DNA from: an uncultured Megasphaera sp.
GTDB taxonomy: Bacteria > Bacillota > Negativicutes > Veillonellales > Megasphaeraceae
NCBI GenBank assembly: GCA_902464195.1
Contig: CABQJB010000010.1
Span: forward strand, 1-23,137
Length of the DNA: 23,137 bases
Direction of reading: 5' to 3'
Shown: in pieces, positions 7,491 through 15,267 of the stretch
Numbering within the stretch: the first letter of the stretch is position 1
How the letters are laid out: every line of letters begins with the position of its first letter
Notes under the pieces: model-generated
Databases searched by the model: none
The model's input: the letters and a program-made list of their open reading frames with translations, nothing else
Told to the model about the DNA's origin: nothing
Made by a program: the position numbers and the translations under genes

Positions 7491-8687
7491 ATGGGGATGA
7501 ATGATACGCCGTCAGGCGAACGGGTCCATATCGGCTTCTTTGGCCGCCGCAATGCCGGCAAATCGAGCGTCGTCAACGCCGTGACCGGCCAGGACCTGTC
7601 CATCGTGTCGGCGACGAAAGGGACGACGACGGACCCGGTCTATAAAGCCATGGAACTCCTGCCCTTAGGGCCAGTCGTCATCATCGATACGCCGGGTTTC
7701 GACGACGTCGGCGCCCTGGGTGAAGAACGGGTGCGGCGGACAAAACAGGTCCTCAACAAGACGGATATAGCCGTCATCATCATCGACGCTGCCGAAGGGC
7801 GGACGCCGGCCGATGACGAAGTCCTGAATCTCATCCGGGAAAAGAACCTGCCTTATCTCGTCGTCTATAATAAAGCCGATCTGCTGGAGCGGCCCGGACA
7901 GGCGCAGGACCATGAAATCTACGTTAGTGCCCTGAAAGGGAAGGGCATCCATGAACTGAAAGAACGCCTGGCCCGCCTGAAGCCCGTTGAGACAGCCGCG
8001 CCCATCGTCAGCGACCTCATCCAGGGCGGCGACTTCGTCGTCCTCGTCGTCCCCATCGACACGGCCGCGCCGAAAGGGCGCCTCATCCTGCCCCAGCAGC
8101 AGACAATCCGTGAAATCATCGACAATGACAGCGCCGCCATCGTCGTCAAGGAATATGAACTGCGCCATACCTTGGACTGCCTGGGCCAGAAACCGGCCTT
8201 GGTCATTACGGACAGCCAGGTCTTTGCCAAAGTTTCGGCCGACACGCCGCTGGATGTGCGCCTAACGTCGTTCTCCATCCTCATGGCCCGGCACAAGGGC
8301 CTGCTGGAAACGGCTGTCCGCGGCGTCACGGCCATCGAAAAACTGCACGACGGCGATACGGTCCTCATTGCTGAAGGCTGTACGCACCACCGCCAATGCG
8401 ACGACATCGGCACGGTCAAGATTCCCCGCTGGCTGCGCAACTATACGCAGAAGGACATCCACATCGAAACATCCAGCGGCCGCGATTTCCCGGATGACTT
8501 GTCGCCCTATGCTATGGTCATTCACTGCGGCGGCTGCATGCTTAACGGACGGGAAGTTCAGTACCGTATGAAATGCGCTGCCGACCAGCAGGTGCCGATT
8601 ACCAATTACGGCATCGCCATCGCCTATATGCAGGGCATCTTGAAACGCAGCCTCAGCGTCTTCCCGTACCTGCAGTCGCTGGTGTAA
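7491..8687 (+). CDS. hydF: HydF, GTPase scaffold of [FeFe]-hydrogenase H-cluster assembly
   Basis: HydF carries the [2Fe] precursor made by the radical SAM enzymes HydE and HydG and delivers it to apo-HydA. Of 398 residues, the N-terminal third is a GTPase with GRRNAGKSS (residues 18-26), GTTTDP, DTPGFDD and NKAD; a dimerisation domain follows; the C-terminal domain holds the cluster motif CTHHRQC (Cys297, His299, His300, Cys303) and HCGGC (Cys346, Cys349), the CxHx...HCxxC ligand set of HydF. The ATG at 7491 has AAAGGAG 8 bases upstream. It is the last gene of the tightly packed run that starts at hypC. HydE, HydG and HydA are not in the window. Confidence 0.97.
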   Translation: MGMNDTPSGERVHIGFFGRRNAGKSSVVNAVTGQDLSIVSATKGTTTDPVYKAMELLPLGPVVIIDTPGFDDVGALGEERVRRTKQVLNKTDIAVIIIDAAEGRTPADDEVLNLIREKNLPYLVVYNKADLLERPGQAQDHEIYVSALKGKGIHELKERLARLKPVETAAPIVSDLIQGGDFVVLVVPIDTAAPKGRLILPQQQTIREIIDNDSAAIVVKEYELRHTLDCLGQKPALVITDSQVFAKVSADTPLDVRLTSFSILMARHKGLLETAVRGVTAIEKLHDGDTVLIAEGCTHHRQCDDIGTVKIPRWLRNYTQKDIHIETSSGRDFPDDLSPYAMVIHCGGCMLNGREVQYRMKCAADQQVPITNYGIAIAYMQGILKRSLSVFPYLQSLV

Positions 8688-8689
8688 AA

Positions 8690-8734
8690 TAGTTTGTAGT
8701 TTGTAGTTTGTAGTTTGTAGTTTGTAGTTTGTAG
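8690..8734. repeat. Tandem heptamer repeat TAGTTTG x6
   Basis: Six perfect copies of TAGTTTG (8690-8731) followed by TAG, leading straight into GGGGCGACC, the core of the repeat also seen at 1591 and 1681. The array sits in the 73-base spacer between hydF and the aspartase gene, ending 13 bases before its ribosome binding site. Perfect short tandem units of this sort tend to change copy number by slippage; since the unit is 7 bases and non-coding here, any effect would be on promoter spacing or mRNA leader length (inference). Confidence 0.95.
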
Positions 8735-8760
8735 GGGCGACCATTTTGGGAGAGATTCGG

Positions 8761-10089
8761 ATGGAACATACGCGCATCGAACGCGATGTATTCGGTGAAA
8801 TGGAGTTACCGGAAGCTGCGATGTACGGCATCAATACGGCCAGGGCTTTGGAAAATTTCCCGCTGAATCATAAGCGGACGGCCATGCCGCTCATTTATGC
8901 CATGGTGACGGTTAAGAAGGCCGCAGCCCTGACCTATGCCCGCCTGGGCGTCCGCGAAGACGGGATTTACCAGGCTGTTGCCGCTGCCTGCGACGCCATC
9001 CTGGCCGGCCGGTACGATGACGCTTTTGTGACCGAGGCCCTCCAGGGCGGCGCCGGTACGTCGACGAACATGAACGTCAATGAAGTCATTGCCAACGCCG
9101 CCTTGGTCATCTTGGGGAAAAAGCCGGGCCAATACGACGTCATCCATCCCCTGGACGACATCAACCGCGGCCAGTCGACGAACGACGTCTATCCGACAGC
9201 CCTGCGCATCGCCGCTATCCGCCAGCTGCGGGAACTGAGCCAGGCCTGTGCCGACTTGCAGGAAGCTTTCCAGCATAAAGAGCAGACCTATGAAAAGACG
9301 TATAAACTGGGCCGGACCGAGCTCATGGATGCCGTTCCCATGACGGCAGGTGAAGAATTCGGCGCCTATGCCCAGGCCCTGTCCCGCGACCGCTGGCGCC
9401 TCTATAAAATCGAAGAACGTCTGCGCATGGTCAATCTCGGCGGTACGGCCATAGGTACGTCCGATACGGCATCGCGGCAGTACCGCTACGAAGTCATCGA
9501 ACAGTTGCGCCAATTAACCGGTATCGGCCTGGCGGCGGCAGAATATCCCGTCGACCTGACGCAGAACAACGATGTCTTCGTCGAAGTGTCGGGCCTGCTC
9601 AAGGCGTTGGCCGTCAATCTCATGAAAATCGCCAATGACTTGCGCCTCATGAATTCCGGCCCTCATGGCGGCATCGGCGAAATCCGCCTGCCTGCCCGTC
9701 AGCAGGGCAGCTCCATCATGCCGGGCAAGGTCAATCCGGTCATCCCGGAAATGGTCATGCAGTGTGCCATGAAAGTCATGGCTGATGACAGCGCCATCGC
9801 TATGGCTGCCGCTCACGGCGAATTTGAGCTCAATGCCTTTGAGCCGCTCATCGCCGACAGCCTCCTGGAAAGCCTCCAGCTCCTGATACGGTCGGTATTT
9901 ATCTTCCGGACAGCCTGCGTCGAAGGCCTGGAAGTCCGGGAAGACCAGTGCCGGCAGCACCTCCGGGCATCGGCTGCCTTTGGGGCGGCCTATATCGGGG
10001 CGTTAGGGTACGATACGGTGAGCCGCATCATCAAAGACCATGAGCCGGACGAAGCCCATCGTATCTTAGAAGCTATGGTGAATAAATAA
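8761..10089 (+). CDS. aspA: Aspartase/fumarase-superfamily lyase, probably aspartate ammonia-lyase
   Basis: Aspartate ammonia-lyase releases ammonia from L-aspartate, giving fumarate. The 442-residue protein shows the superfamily signatures: GGAGTSTNMNVNEVIAN, HPLDDINRGQSTNDVYPTA and GSSIMPGKVNP, the mobile catalytic loop with its serine at residues 317-318. It is somewhat shorter than enterobacterial AspA (about 478). The ATG at 8761 is chosen because GGGAGAG (8748-8754) precedes it; an in-frame TTG at 8746 has no site. Aspartase genes are known to accompany hydE/hydG/hydF in several anaerobes (from memory), and the position right after hydF fits: ammonia supply for the azadithiolate bridge of the H-cluster is a plausible but unproven role. 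Ordinary aspartate fermentation to fumarate/succinate is the alternative. Confidence 0.9.
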   Translation: MEHTRIERDVFGEMELPEAAMYGINTARALENFPLNHKRTAMPLIYAMVTVKKAAALTYARLGVREDGIYQAVAAACDAILAGRYDDAFVTEALQGGAGTSTNMNVNEVIANAALVILGKKPGQYDVIHPLDDINRGQSTNDVYPTALRIAAIRQLRELSQACADLQEAFQHKEQTYEKTYKLGRTELMDAVPMTAGEEFGAYAQALSRDRWRLYKIEERLRMVNLGGTAIGTSDTASRQYRYEVIEQLRQLTGIGLAAAEYPVDLTQNNDVFVEVSGLLKALAVNLMKIANDLRLMNSGPHGGIGEIRLPARQQGSSIMPGKVNPVIPEMVMQCAMKVMADDSAIAMAAAHGEFELNAFEPLIADSLLESLQLLIRSVFIFRTACVEGLEVREDQCRQHLRASAAFGAAYIGALGYDTVSRIIKDHEPDEAHRILEAMVNK

Positions 10090-10112
10090 TCCTTTCGTGA
10101 AAGAGGCGTGTC

Positions 10113-11399
10113 ATGTCGAACTTATCGTTGAAACTCGAACAGAAAGCGAAAATATTGCAGGTCCAGCGCCTGACCATCCAGATGCTGGCCCTTCACGCCC
10201 AGGATTTGGTCGACTTCTTGCAGGAACAAGTGACGAATAATCCCTTGCTGGATATCCGCTACCATGATGTCCGGACAGCAGGAGAAAAAGATGAGAAATC
10301 TATCGACAACCTGCGCAGCCGCAGCGATTCCCTGGAAGCACGGCTCATGGGACAGCTCCGCCTTCAGCACCTGCCCCGGCCGCTGCTTCTGGCGGCTGGC
10401 CTGGTCATCGGTTCTCTCGACGATAAGGGATTTTTCCAGGGCGACCTGGCTTCCCTGGGCACGGCGTATCATCTCAGTCCGGAAGACATGAAAAAAGGAC
10501 TGGAACTCGTCCAATCCTTTGACCCGCCGGGGATTGCCGCCCGGGATCTGCGCGAAACCCTGCTCATCCAGACCCGGCGCAGCCGCAAGGCTCCCGCTAA
10601 GACGGAAGCCCTGCTGGTGCAGCATTATGATGACTTTTTACAGGGGAAATGGCAGAAAATCCAGGCATCCCTGGCCCTGTCTGAGGCGGATTTGCAGGCT
10701 ATCCGCGATTTCCTCAAGACCTTGTCCCTTCAGCCGGCCGGTCAGATTGCGCAGGAAGAAGTCTATATCCGGCCGGACGTAGAAATTTATGGCAATGAGA
10801 AAGGCCAACTGGCCCTGCGGTCCCTCGAAGAAATCCCCGATGTCTATTTTCGCGATGATTTATACGACCAGTATGCTGCCCAGGGCGATAAGGAAACGCT
10901 GGCCTACATCCGCAAGGCCCGCCGGGATTTTACCGATTTGGCATCAGCCCTGGCCTATCGCCATCATTCCATCGAACAAGTCGTGACCTGTCTGATGAAT
11001 CATCAGAAAGACTATTTCTTATACCATAAGCCCTTACAGCCGCTGCGGCAGAAAGACATTGCCGAGGAAACGAAACTCAGTACGGCTACGGTCAGCCGCG
11101 TCTGCCGCCACCGTTATGTCCTTTTTGAAGGCCAGGTGTATCCGCTGCAATCCTTTTTGGCTACGGCCTATGCCGTTGACAAAGAAGAAGGGGCCAGCGT
11201 ATCCGATAAGGCTATCATGCGGAAAATCGCCGCCCTCGTCGAAAGCGAAGATAAGCGCCACCCCTATTCAGACCAGGACCTGTCCGAATATTTCGCGTCT
11301 GTTCATATTTCCGTAGCCCGGCGGACAGTGACCAAGTTCCGGCAAAAATTGAATATCCCCAACAGCCGCATCCGGCGCCGCTGCAGGCCGGCTGACTAA
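10113..11399 (+). CDS. rpoN: RNA polymerase sigma-54 factor
   Basis: RpoN directs RNA polymerase to -24/-12 promoters and needs AAA+ activators to open them. The 428-residue protein has region I (LSLKLEQKAKILQVQRLTIQMLALHAQDLVDFLQ, residues 4-37, glutamine- and leucine-rich), a short acidic/linker part, the core-binding domain (NNPLLD, FDPPGIAARDLRE), the helix-turn-helix KDIAEETKLSTATVSRVCRHRYV, and the RpoN box ARRTVTKFR at residues 402-410, which differs from the canonical ARRTVAKYR at two places. The ATG has AAAGAGG upstream and lies 23 bases after the lyase gene. Its TAA overlaps the convergent activator gene's stop by 4 bases. Two sigma-54 activators and two candidate promoters occur in the same window. 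Confidence 0.97.
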   Translation: MSNLSLKLEQKAKILQVQRLTIQMLALHAQDLVDFLQEQVTNNPLLDIRYHDVRTAGEKDEKSIDNLRSRSDSLEARLMGQLRLQHLPRPLLLAAGLVIGSLDDKGFFQGDLASLGTAYHLSPEDMKKGLELVQSFDPPGIAARDLRETLLIQTRRSRKAPAKTEALLVQHYDDFLQGKWQKIQASLALSEADLQAIRDFLKTLSLQPAGQIAQEEVYIRPDVEIYGNEKGQLALRSLEEIPDVYFRDDLYDQYAAQGDKETLAYIRKARRDFTDLASALAYRHHSIEQVVTCLMNHQKDYFLYHKPLQPLRQKDIAEETKLSTATVSRVCRHRYVLFEGQVYPLQSFLATAYAVDKEEGASVSDKAIMRKIAALVESEDKRHPYSDQDLSEYFASVHISVARRTVTKFRQKLNIPNSRIRRRCRPAD

Positions 11400-13276
11400 G
11401 GCCTCATCTTATTGAAGATCGTCTGCCGCGACACGTTGAGCAATTTGGCTATATCCTTCTGGCTATAGCCTTTTTCTTGCAGTTCTTCGATGAGGAGCTG
11501 CTGGATCGTCTTTTCCAGGCTCTTCATATTTAATTGAAGCGAAGCTGTGTCCAGCAGCGTATTCTTCCGGGCCTCGTCGGGGATATCGAATAAGGCATCG
11601 TAGTCATCTTTCAGGGTATTTCCAAAAATATAATACCGTAAGGCGACGCTGTGCAGTTCGCGGATATTGCCCCACCAGTCATGCTGGATGAGGGCTTTTT
11701 TTAATGGTGGCTTCAGGGGCTGGCTATGATGGGTGAAACTTTCCAGAAAATAAGAAAATAGATAGAGGATATCTTCTGGCCGTTCGTTCAGCGGTGGCAG
11801 GCCCAGGCGCAGGGTGTTGATGCGGAAAAATAAATCGCGCCGGAAACTGCCGGCCTGGACAGCGGCGATGATGTCGGCATTGCTGGCCGAGATGATGCGG
11901 ATATCCAGGGGGATGACGTAGTCCGAACCGAGGCGCATGACCTGTTTCGTTTCCAGGACGCGCAAGAGCTTTGACTGGATGCTCGGCGCCATGCTGTTGA
12001 TTTCGTCGAGGAAAATCGTCCCGTTGTGAGCCATTTCAAAGAGGCCGGCCTTGCCTTCTTTGCGGGCGCCTGTGAAGGACCCGCCGACATAGCCGAAGAG
12101 TTCACTTTCCAGGAGGTCCGTCGGCAGAGCGGCACAGTTGATGGCTACGAAAGGGCCGTGACGGCGGTCGCTGGCATTATGGATACTCTGGGCAAAGAGT
12201 TCCTTCCCCGTCCCACTCTCGCCCTGGATGAGGATGGGCGCATTGTACCGGGCCATGACCTTCGCCTGGCGGATGACCTGTTTCATGCTCTCGTCGACGG
12301 TCTTGATGTCTTCGAAATGGTGCGTCGCCGTCAGGCCCGTTTTGGAGAGTTTGTAGCGGATATTCTTTTCCAGCCGCTGCAGTTCCGTCACGTCGCGGAT
12401 GGTCAGGATATATTGGGATGTACTGTTCATGAGGAAAAAGTCGGAATTGGCGATGAGCGTATACGGCGGCCGATGAAGGATTGTCTCGTGGAAGGACGGG
12501 CTCGACCCTTCTGTCCAGTCCGGAAAGATTTGGCGCATGTTTTTCGTCGTCACCGGGATCTCCAGGAAGGACGCTGCCCGTTCATTGATGTGGGAAATGG
12601 CACCGCCTTTGGAATAGAGGATGATGCCGTCCGTGACGTGGGATAAGATGGAAGACATCATGGACAGCTGCTGGTTGTCCTTCCTTTGGAAGGACAGGAG
12701 TTCCTGGGCGTAAAGCAGGACGGAGAGCATCGTCGATTCGCTGGGGCGGATGGAATAAATCGGCATGGGACTGGATTCAGCAATCTGCGGCAGGAGGGGA
12801 CAGCCGACGATGGCCGTATCCGGCGTGACCGGAATCTGACGGAGCCGCGCTAACAGCTCTAAATGGGTCTTGTCCAGGCTGTAACGGGGATAAAAAACGA
12901 TTTTTTTGCGGAGCTCTTCCGGGCAGGCGTCTTGGTTGAACATGAAATTTTCGTTGAGCAGCAAGTGGATTTTCTGGTATCTTGCCGCAATAGCGCGCAG
13001 CGTATATAAGGCGTCGTTCGTCGAACTGAAAAGACAGAGAATGGGCACATTGTCGATAGCCTTGGTCAGTATCTGGTGGGAGCCGCTGTTGGTGATGATG
13101 ACTTTGGCGCCCTGACGGATCAGGCCGCGGGCCTGGTCGATAAGGCGGGGAAAGTCGATAATCGTGACCGTCGTCGTGATATCGTGGGCTTCCAATTTAT
13201 CTCTATAATGTTGTAATATCGTATATACAGATTGCCGCATCAGGTCATCAGCAATCAAAAAAGCAATATTCTCCAT
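11396..13276 (-). CDS. Sigma-54-dependent transcriptional activator, PrpR_N-PAS-AAA+-Fis architecture
   Basis: This 626-residue enhancer-binding protein is transcribed away from iorA. Order of parts: an N-terminal PrpR_N-like sensor (about residues 1-190, with QGAKVIITNSGSH), a PAS domain (about 205-315, VTDGIILYSKGGAISHINERAASFL), a AAA+ domain with Walker A GESGTGKE, the sigma-54 contact loop written GSFTGA instead of the usual GAFTGA, Walker B GTIFLDEI, arginine-finger region FRRDLFFRINTLRL, and a Fis-type helix-turn-helix at the end (GYSQKDIAKLLNVSRQTIFNKM). PrpR_N domains sense small organic acids or their CoA esters in known cases. It faces the ior operon across a 208-base control region, so it is the natural activator of that operon. 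The ligand is unknown. Start ATG has GAGGTGG 8 bases upstream. Confidence 0.95.
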   Translation of the reverse strand: MENIAFLIADDLMRQSVYTILQHYRDKLEAHDITTTVTIIDFPRLIDQARGLIRQGAKVIITNSGSHQILTKAIDNVPILCLFSSTNDALYTLRAIAARYQKIHLLLNENFMFNQDACPEELRKKIVFYPRYSLDKTHLELLARLRQIPVTPDTAIVGCPLLPQIAESSPMPIYSIRPSESTMLSVLLYAQELLSFQRKDNQQLSMMSSILSHVTDGIILYSKGGAISHINERAASFLEIPVTTKNMRQIFPDWTEGSSPSFHETILHRPPYTLIANSDFFLMNSTSQYILTIRDVTELQRLEKNIRYKLSKTGLTATHHFEDIKTVDESMKQVIRQAKVMARYNAPILIQGESGTGKELFAQSIHNASDRRHGPFVAINCAALPTDLLESELFGYVGGSFTGARKEGKAGLFEMAHNGTIFLDEINSMAPSIQSKLLRVLETKQVMRLGSDYVIPLDIRIISASNADIIAAVQAGSFRRDLFFRINTLRLGLPPLNERPEDILYLFSYFLESFTHHSQPLKPPLKKALIQHDWWGNIRELHSVALRYYIFGNTLKDDYDALFDIPDEARKNTLLDTASLQLNMKSLEKTIQQLLIEELQEKGYSQKDIAKLLNVSRQTIFNKMRP

Positions 13277-13303
13277 TTTCTTTCCACCTCATTTCCTCTC
13301 TTC

Positions 13304-13332
13304 ATCATAAAGAAACAAGAAAGAAATGTAAA
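13304..13332 (-). promoter_or_regulatory. Sigma-A-type promoter for the PrpR-like activator gene
   Basis: Read on the minus strand, TTTACA (13332-13327) and TATGAT (13309-13304) are separated by exactly 17 bases, each one mismatch from TTGACA and TATAAT. Transcription would start near 13297, leaving a leader of about 20 bases with the GAGGTGG ribosome binding site. Match and position are good; no experimental evidence. Confidence 0.65.
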
Positions 13333-13336
13333 GAAA

Positions 13337-13352
13337 GTAAAAAATATTTTAC
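13337..13352. promoter_or_regulatory. Inverted repeat, candidate activator (enhancer) site upstream of iorA
   Basis: GTAAAA-AATA-TTTTAC, 6-bp perfect arms with a 4-base spacer, lies about 65-80 bases upstream of the -24 element at 13416, a usual distance for a sigma-54 activator site. In an AT-rich stretch such repeats also arise by chance. Confidence 0.35.
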
Positions 13353-13415
13353 CTGAAGTATTTATCATCAAGGGCGTTTTTGGGAAAAATGGCCTATATA
13401 TCATATCGAGTAAAT

Positions 13416-13431
13416 TGGCATGGATATTACA
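13416..13431 (+). promoter_or_regulatory. Sigma-54 (-24/-12) promoter candidate for iorA-iorB-CoA-transferase
   Basis: TGGCATGGATATTACA matches the TGGCACG-N4-TTGCA plan with correct GG-to-C spacing, differing at C6>T and at the -12 G (TTACA for TTGCA). The following TATATAT is shared with the second candidate at 17579, giving an identical TTACATATATAT at both sites. It lies 53 bases before the iorA ATG, beside a sigma-54 activator gene. The change at the -12 G is the weak point. Confidence 0.6.
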
Positions 13432-13484
13432 TATATATTGGTGAATAGATAGTCAACTGACAAATGATGGAGGAGGTATAGCTC

Positions 13485-15266
13485 ATGAAAAAGTTATTGA
13501 CCGGTGATGAAGCCATCGCCAGAGGTTTATATGAAGCCGGTGTATCCTTTGCTTCGGCTTATCCGGGGACACCGAGTACGGAAATTTTGGAAAATGCCGC
13601 GACCTATGATGATATGTATGCCGAATGGGCACCGAATGAAAAAGTTGCCATGGAAGCGGCTATCGGAGCCTCTATGTCCGGCGTCCGCTCTTTTGCCGCC
13701 ATGAAGATGGTCGGCGTCAACGTTGCAGCGGACCCGCTGTTCACCTTTGCTTATTTAAGCATCAACGGCGGCTTTGCCTTCGTTTCGGCGGACGATCCGG
13801 GGATGCATTCCTCCCAGAACGAACAGGATAACCGGAATTACGCCAAGTTTGCCAAAATCGCCATGTTTGAGCCGTCGGATTCGCAGGAATGTATCGACAT
13901 GACCAAAGAAGCCTATAAAGTCAGCGAAACCTATGGCGTCCCGGTCATGATCCGCATGACGACCCGCGTCTGCCATTCCAAGAGCCTCGTCGAAGAACAG
14001 GACCGCCAGGAAGTGCCGCCCGTCCTCTATCAGAAACAGCGGGAAAAAATGGATGCTGTACCGGCTATTTCCAAGAATCGCCGGTACGTCGTCGAAGAAC
14101 GGGAAGAAAAATTAAAGGGGTATTCCGAAATTTGTCCCTTCAACGAAGTAGAGATGCATGATACGAAAATCGGCATCGTCGCTGCCGGGGCAGCCTATAT
14201 GTATGCCAAAGAGGCATTGGGTGACCAGGCTTCATACCTGAAACTGGGCTTTACCTATCCCCTGCCGATGAAGAAAATCAAAGCCTTCGCCGATAAGGTC
14301 GATGAACTTTACGTCATCGAAGAACTGGACCCCTTCATGGAAGAACAGATACGCCAGGCCGGGATTGCCTGCCACGGCAAGGATGTCGTCCCAAAAATCG
14401 ACGAGCTGAACCCCAATATCGTGTCGGCCAGTGTCCTCAAGAAACAGCAGCACGGCGTGAAAGTCCCCGATTCCTGTTTTGTTCCCAGACCGCCTGCCCT
14501 CTGTGCCGGCTGTCCGCACCGAGGTTTCTTCTATGAACTGGGCAAGCGGAAGGATACAGTCATGGTCGGTGATATCGGCTGCTATGCCTTAGGAGGTTCG
14601 GCGCCGCTCAACGCCAAGGACCTGGCCGTCTGTATGGGCAGTTCCTTCTCCGTGGCCCACGGCTTCAACCATGGGTTACAGCTCAGCGGACAGAATAAAC
14701 GGGTCGTCGCCTGCATGGGCGATTCGACGTTCTTCCATACGGGCATAAACTCCCTGACCGATGTAGCTTATAACGGTTCCAATGCCATCTGCGTCATCTT
14801 GGATAACCGCATCACCGGCATGACCGGCCACCAGGATAATCCTGGGACGGGCTACAATATCAAAGGGGAACCGGCGACACTCATCGACGTCGAAGCCGTC
14901 GTCAAGGCCCTGGGCATCAAGCACGTCCGAACGGTCAATCCCCTGGACCTGAAGGCCATGAAAGAAACGCTGGACTGGGCTTTTGCCATCGAAGAGGAAC
15001 CGTCGGTCATCATCACCAAATGGCCCTGTGTCCTCAAGAAATACTCGAAAGAAGATAAAGCCCAGTTTAACCTCGACAAGACGCCTTGCGTCGTCGATAC
15101 GGATAAATGCATTGGCTGTAAGAAATGCCTCTCCACCGGCTGTCCGGCCCTGCGCTATGACAGTGAAAACAAGAAATCCAGTATTGCCCAGGCTGATTGC
15201 GTCGGCTGTATGGTTTGCATGCAGGTCTGCCCGGTTCAGGCCATTTCCAGAAAGGGGGATAAATAA
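13485..15266 (+). CDS. iorA: Indolepyruvate (aryl-2-oxoacid):ferredoxin oxidoreductase, alpha subunit
   Basis: IorA with IorB oxidatively decarboxylates arylpyruvates (indole-, phenyl-, hydroxyphenylpyruvate) to arylacetyl-CoA while reducing ferredoxin. The 593-residue protein has the pyrimidine domain at its start (SAYPGTPSTEILE, EKVAMEAAIGASMSG), the TPP/Mg site (GDIGCYALGG, then GDSTFFHTGINSL with the distal DNRITGMTG), and two C-terminal ferredoxin-type [4Fe-4S] motifs, CIGCKKCLSTGCP and CVGCMVCMQVCP. The ATG has GGAGGAGG nearby (13470-13477). It leads the operon with iorB 1 base downstream of its stop. Substrate may include branched or other 2-oxoacids; the family name is secure, the exact oxoacid is not. 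Confidence 0.96.
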   Translation: MKKLLTGDEAIARGLYEAGVSFASAYPGTPSTEILENAATYDDMYAEWAPNEKVAMEAAIGASMSGVRSFAAMKMVGVNVAADPLFTFAYLSINGGFAFVSADDPGMHSSQNEQDNRNYAKFAKIAMFEPSDSQECIDMTKEAYKVSETYGVPVMIRMTTRVCHSKSLVEEQDRQEVPPVLYQKQREKMDAVPAISKNRRYVVEEREEKLKGYSEICPFNEVEMHDTKIGIVAAGAAYMYAKEALGDQASYLKLGFTYPLPMKKIKAFADKVDELYVIEELDPFMEEQIRQAGIACHGKDVVPKIDELNPNIVSASVLKKQQHGVKVPDSCFVPRPPALCAGCPHRGFFYELGKRKDTVMVGDIGCYALGGSAPLNAKDLAVCMGSSFSVAHGFNHGLQLSGQNKRVVACMGDSTFFHTGINSLTDVAYNGSNAICVILDNRITGMTGHQDNPGTGYNIKGEPATLIDVEAVVKALGIKHVRTVNPLDLKAMKETLDWAFAIEEEPSVIITKWPCVLKKYSKEDKAQFNLDKTPCVVDTDKCIGCKKCLSTGCPALRYDSENKKSSIAQADCVGCMVCMQVCPVQAISRKGDK

Positions 15267-15267
15267 T

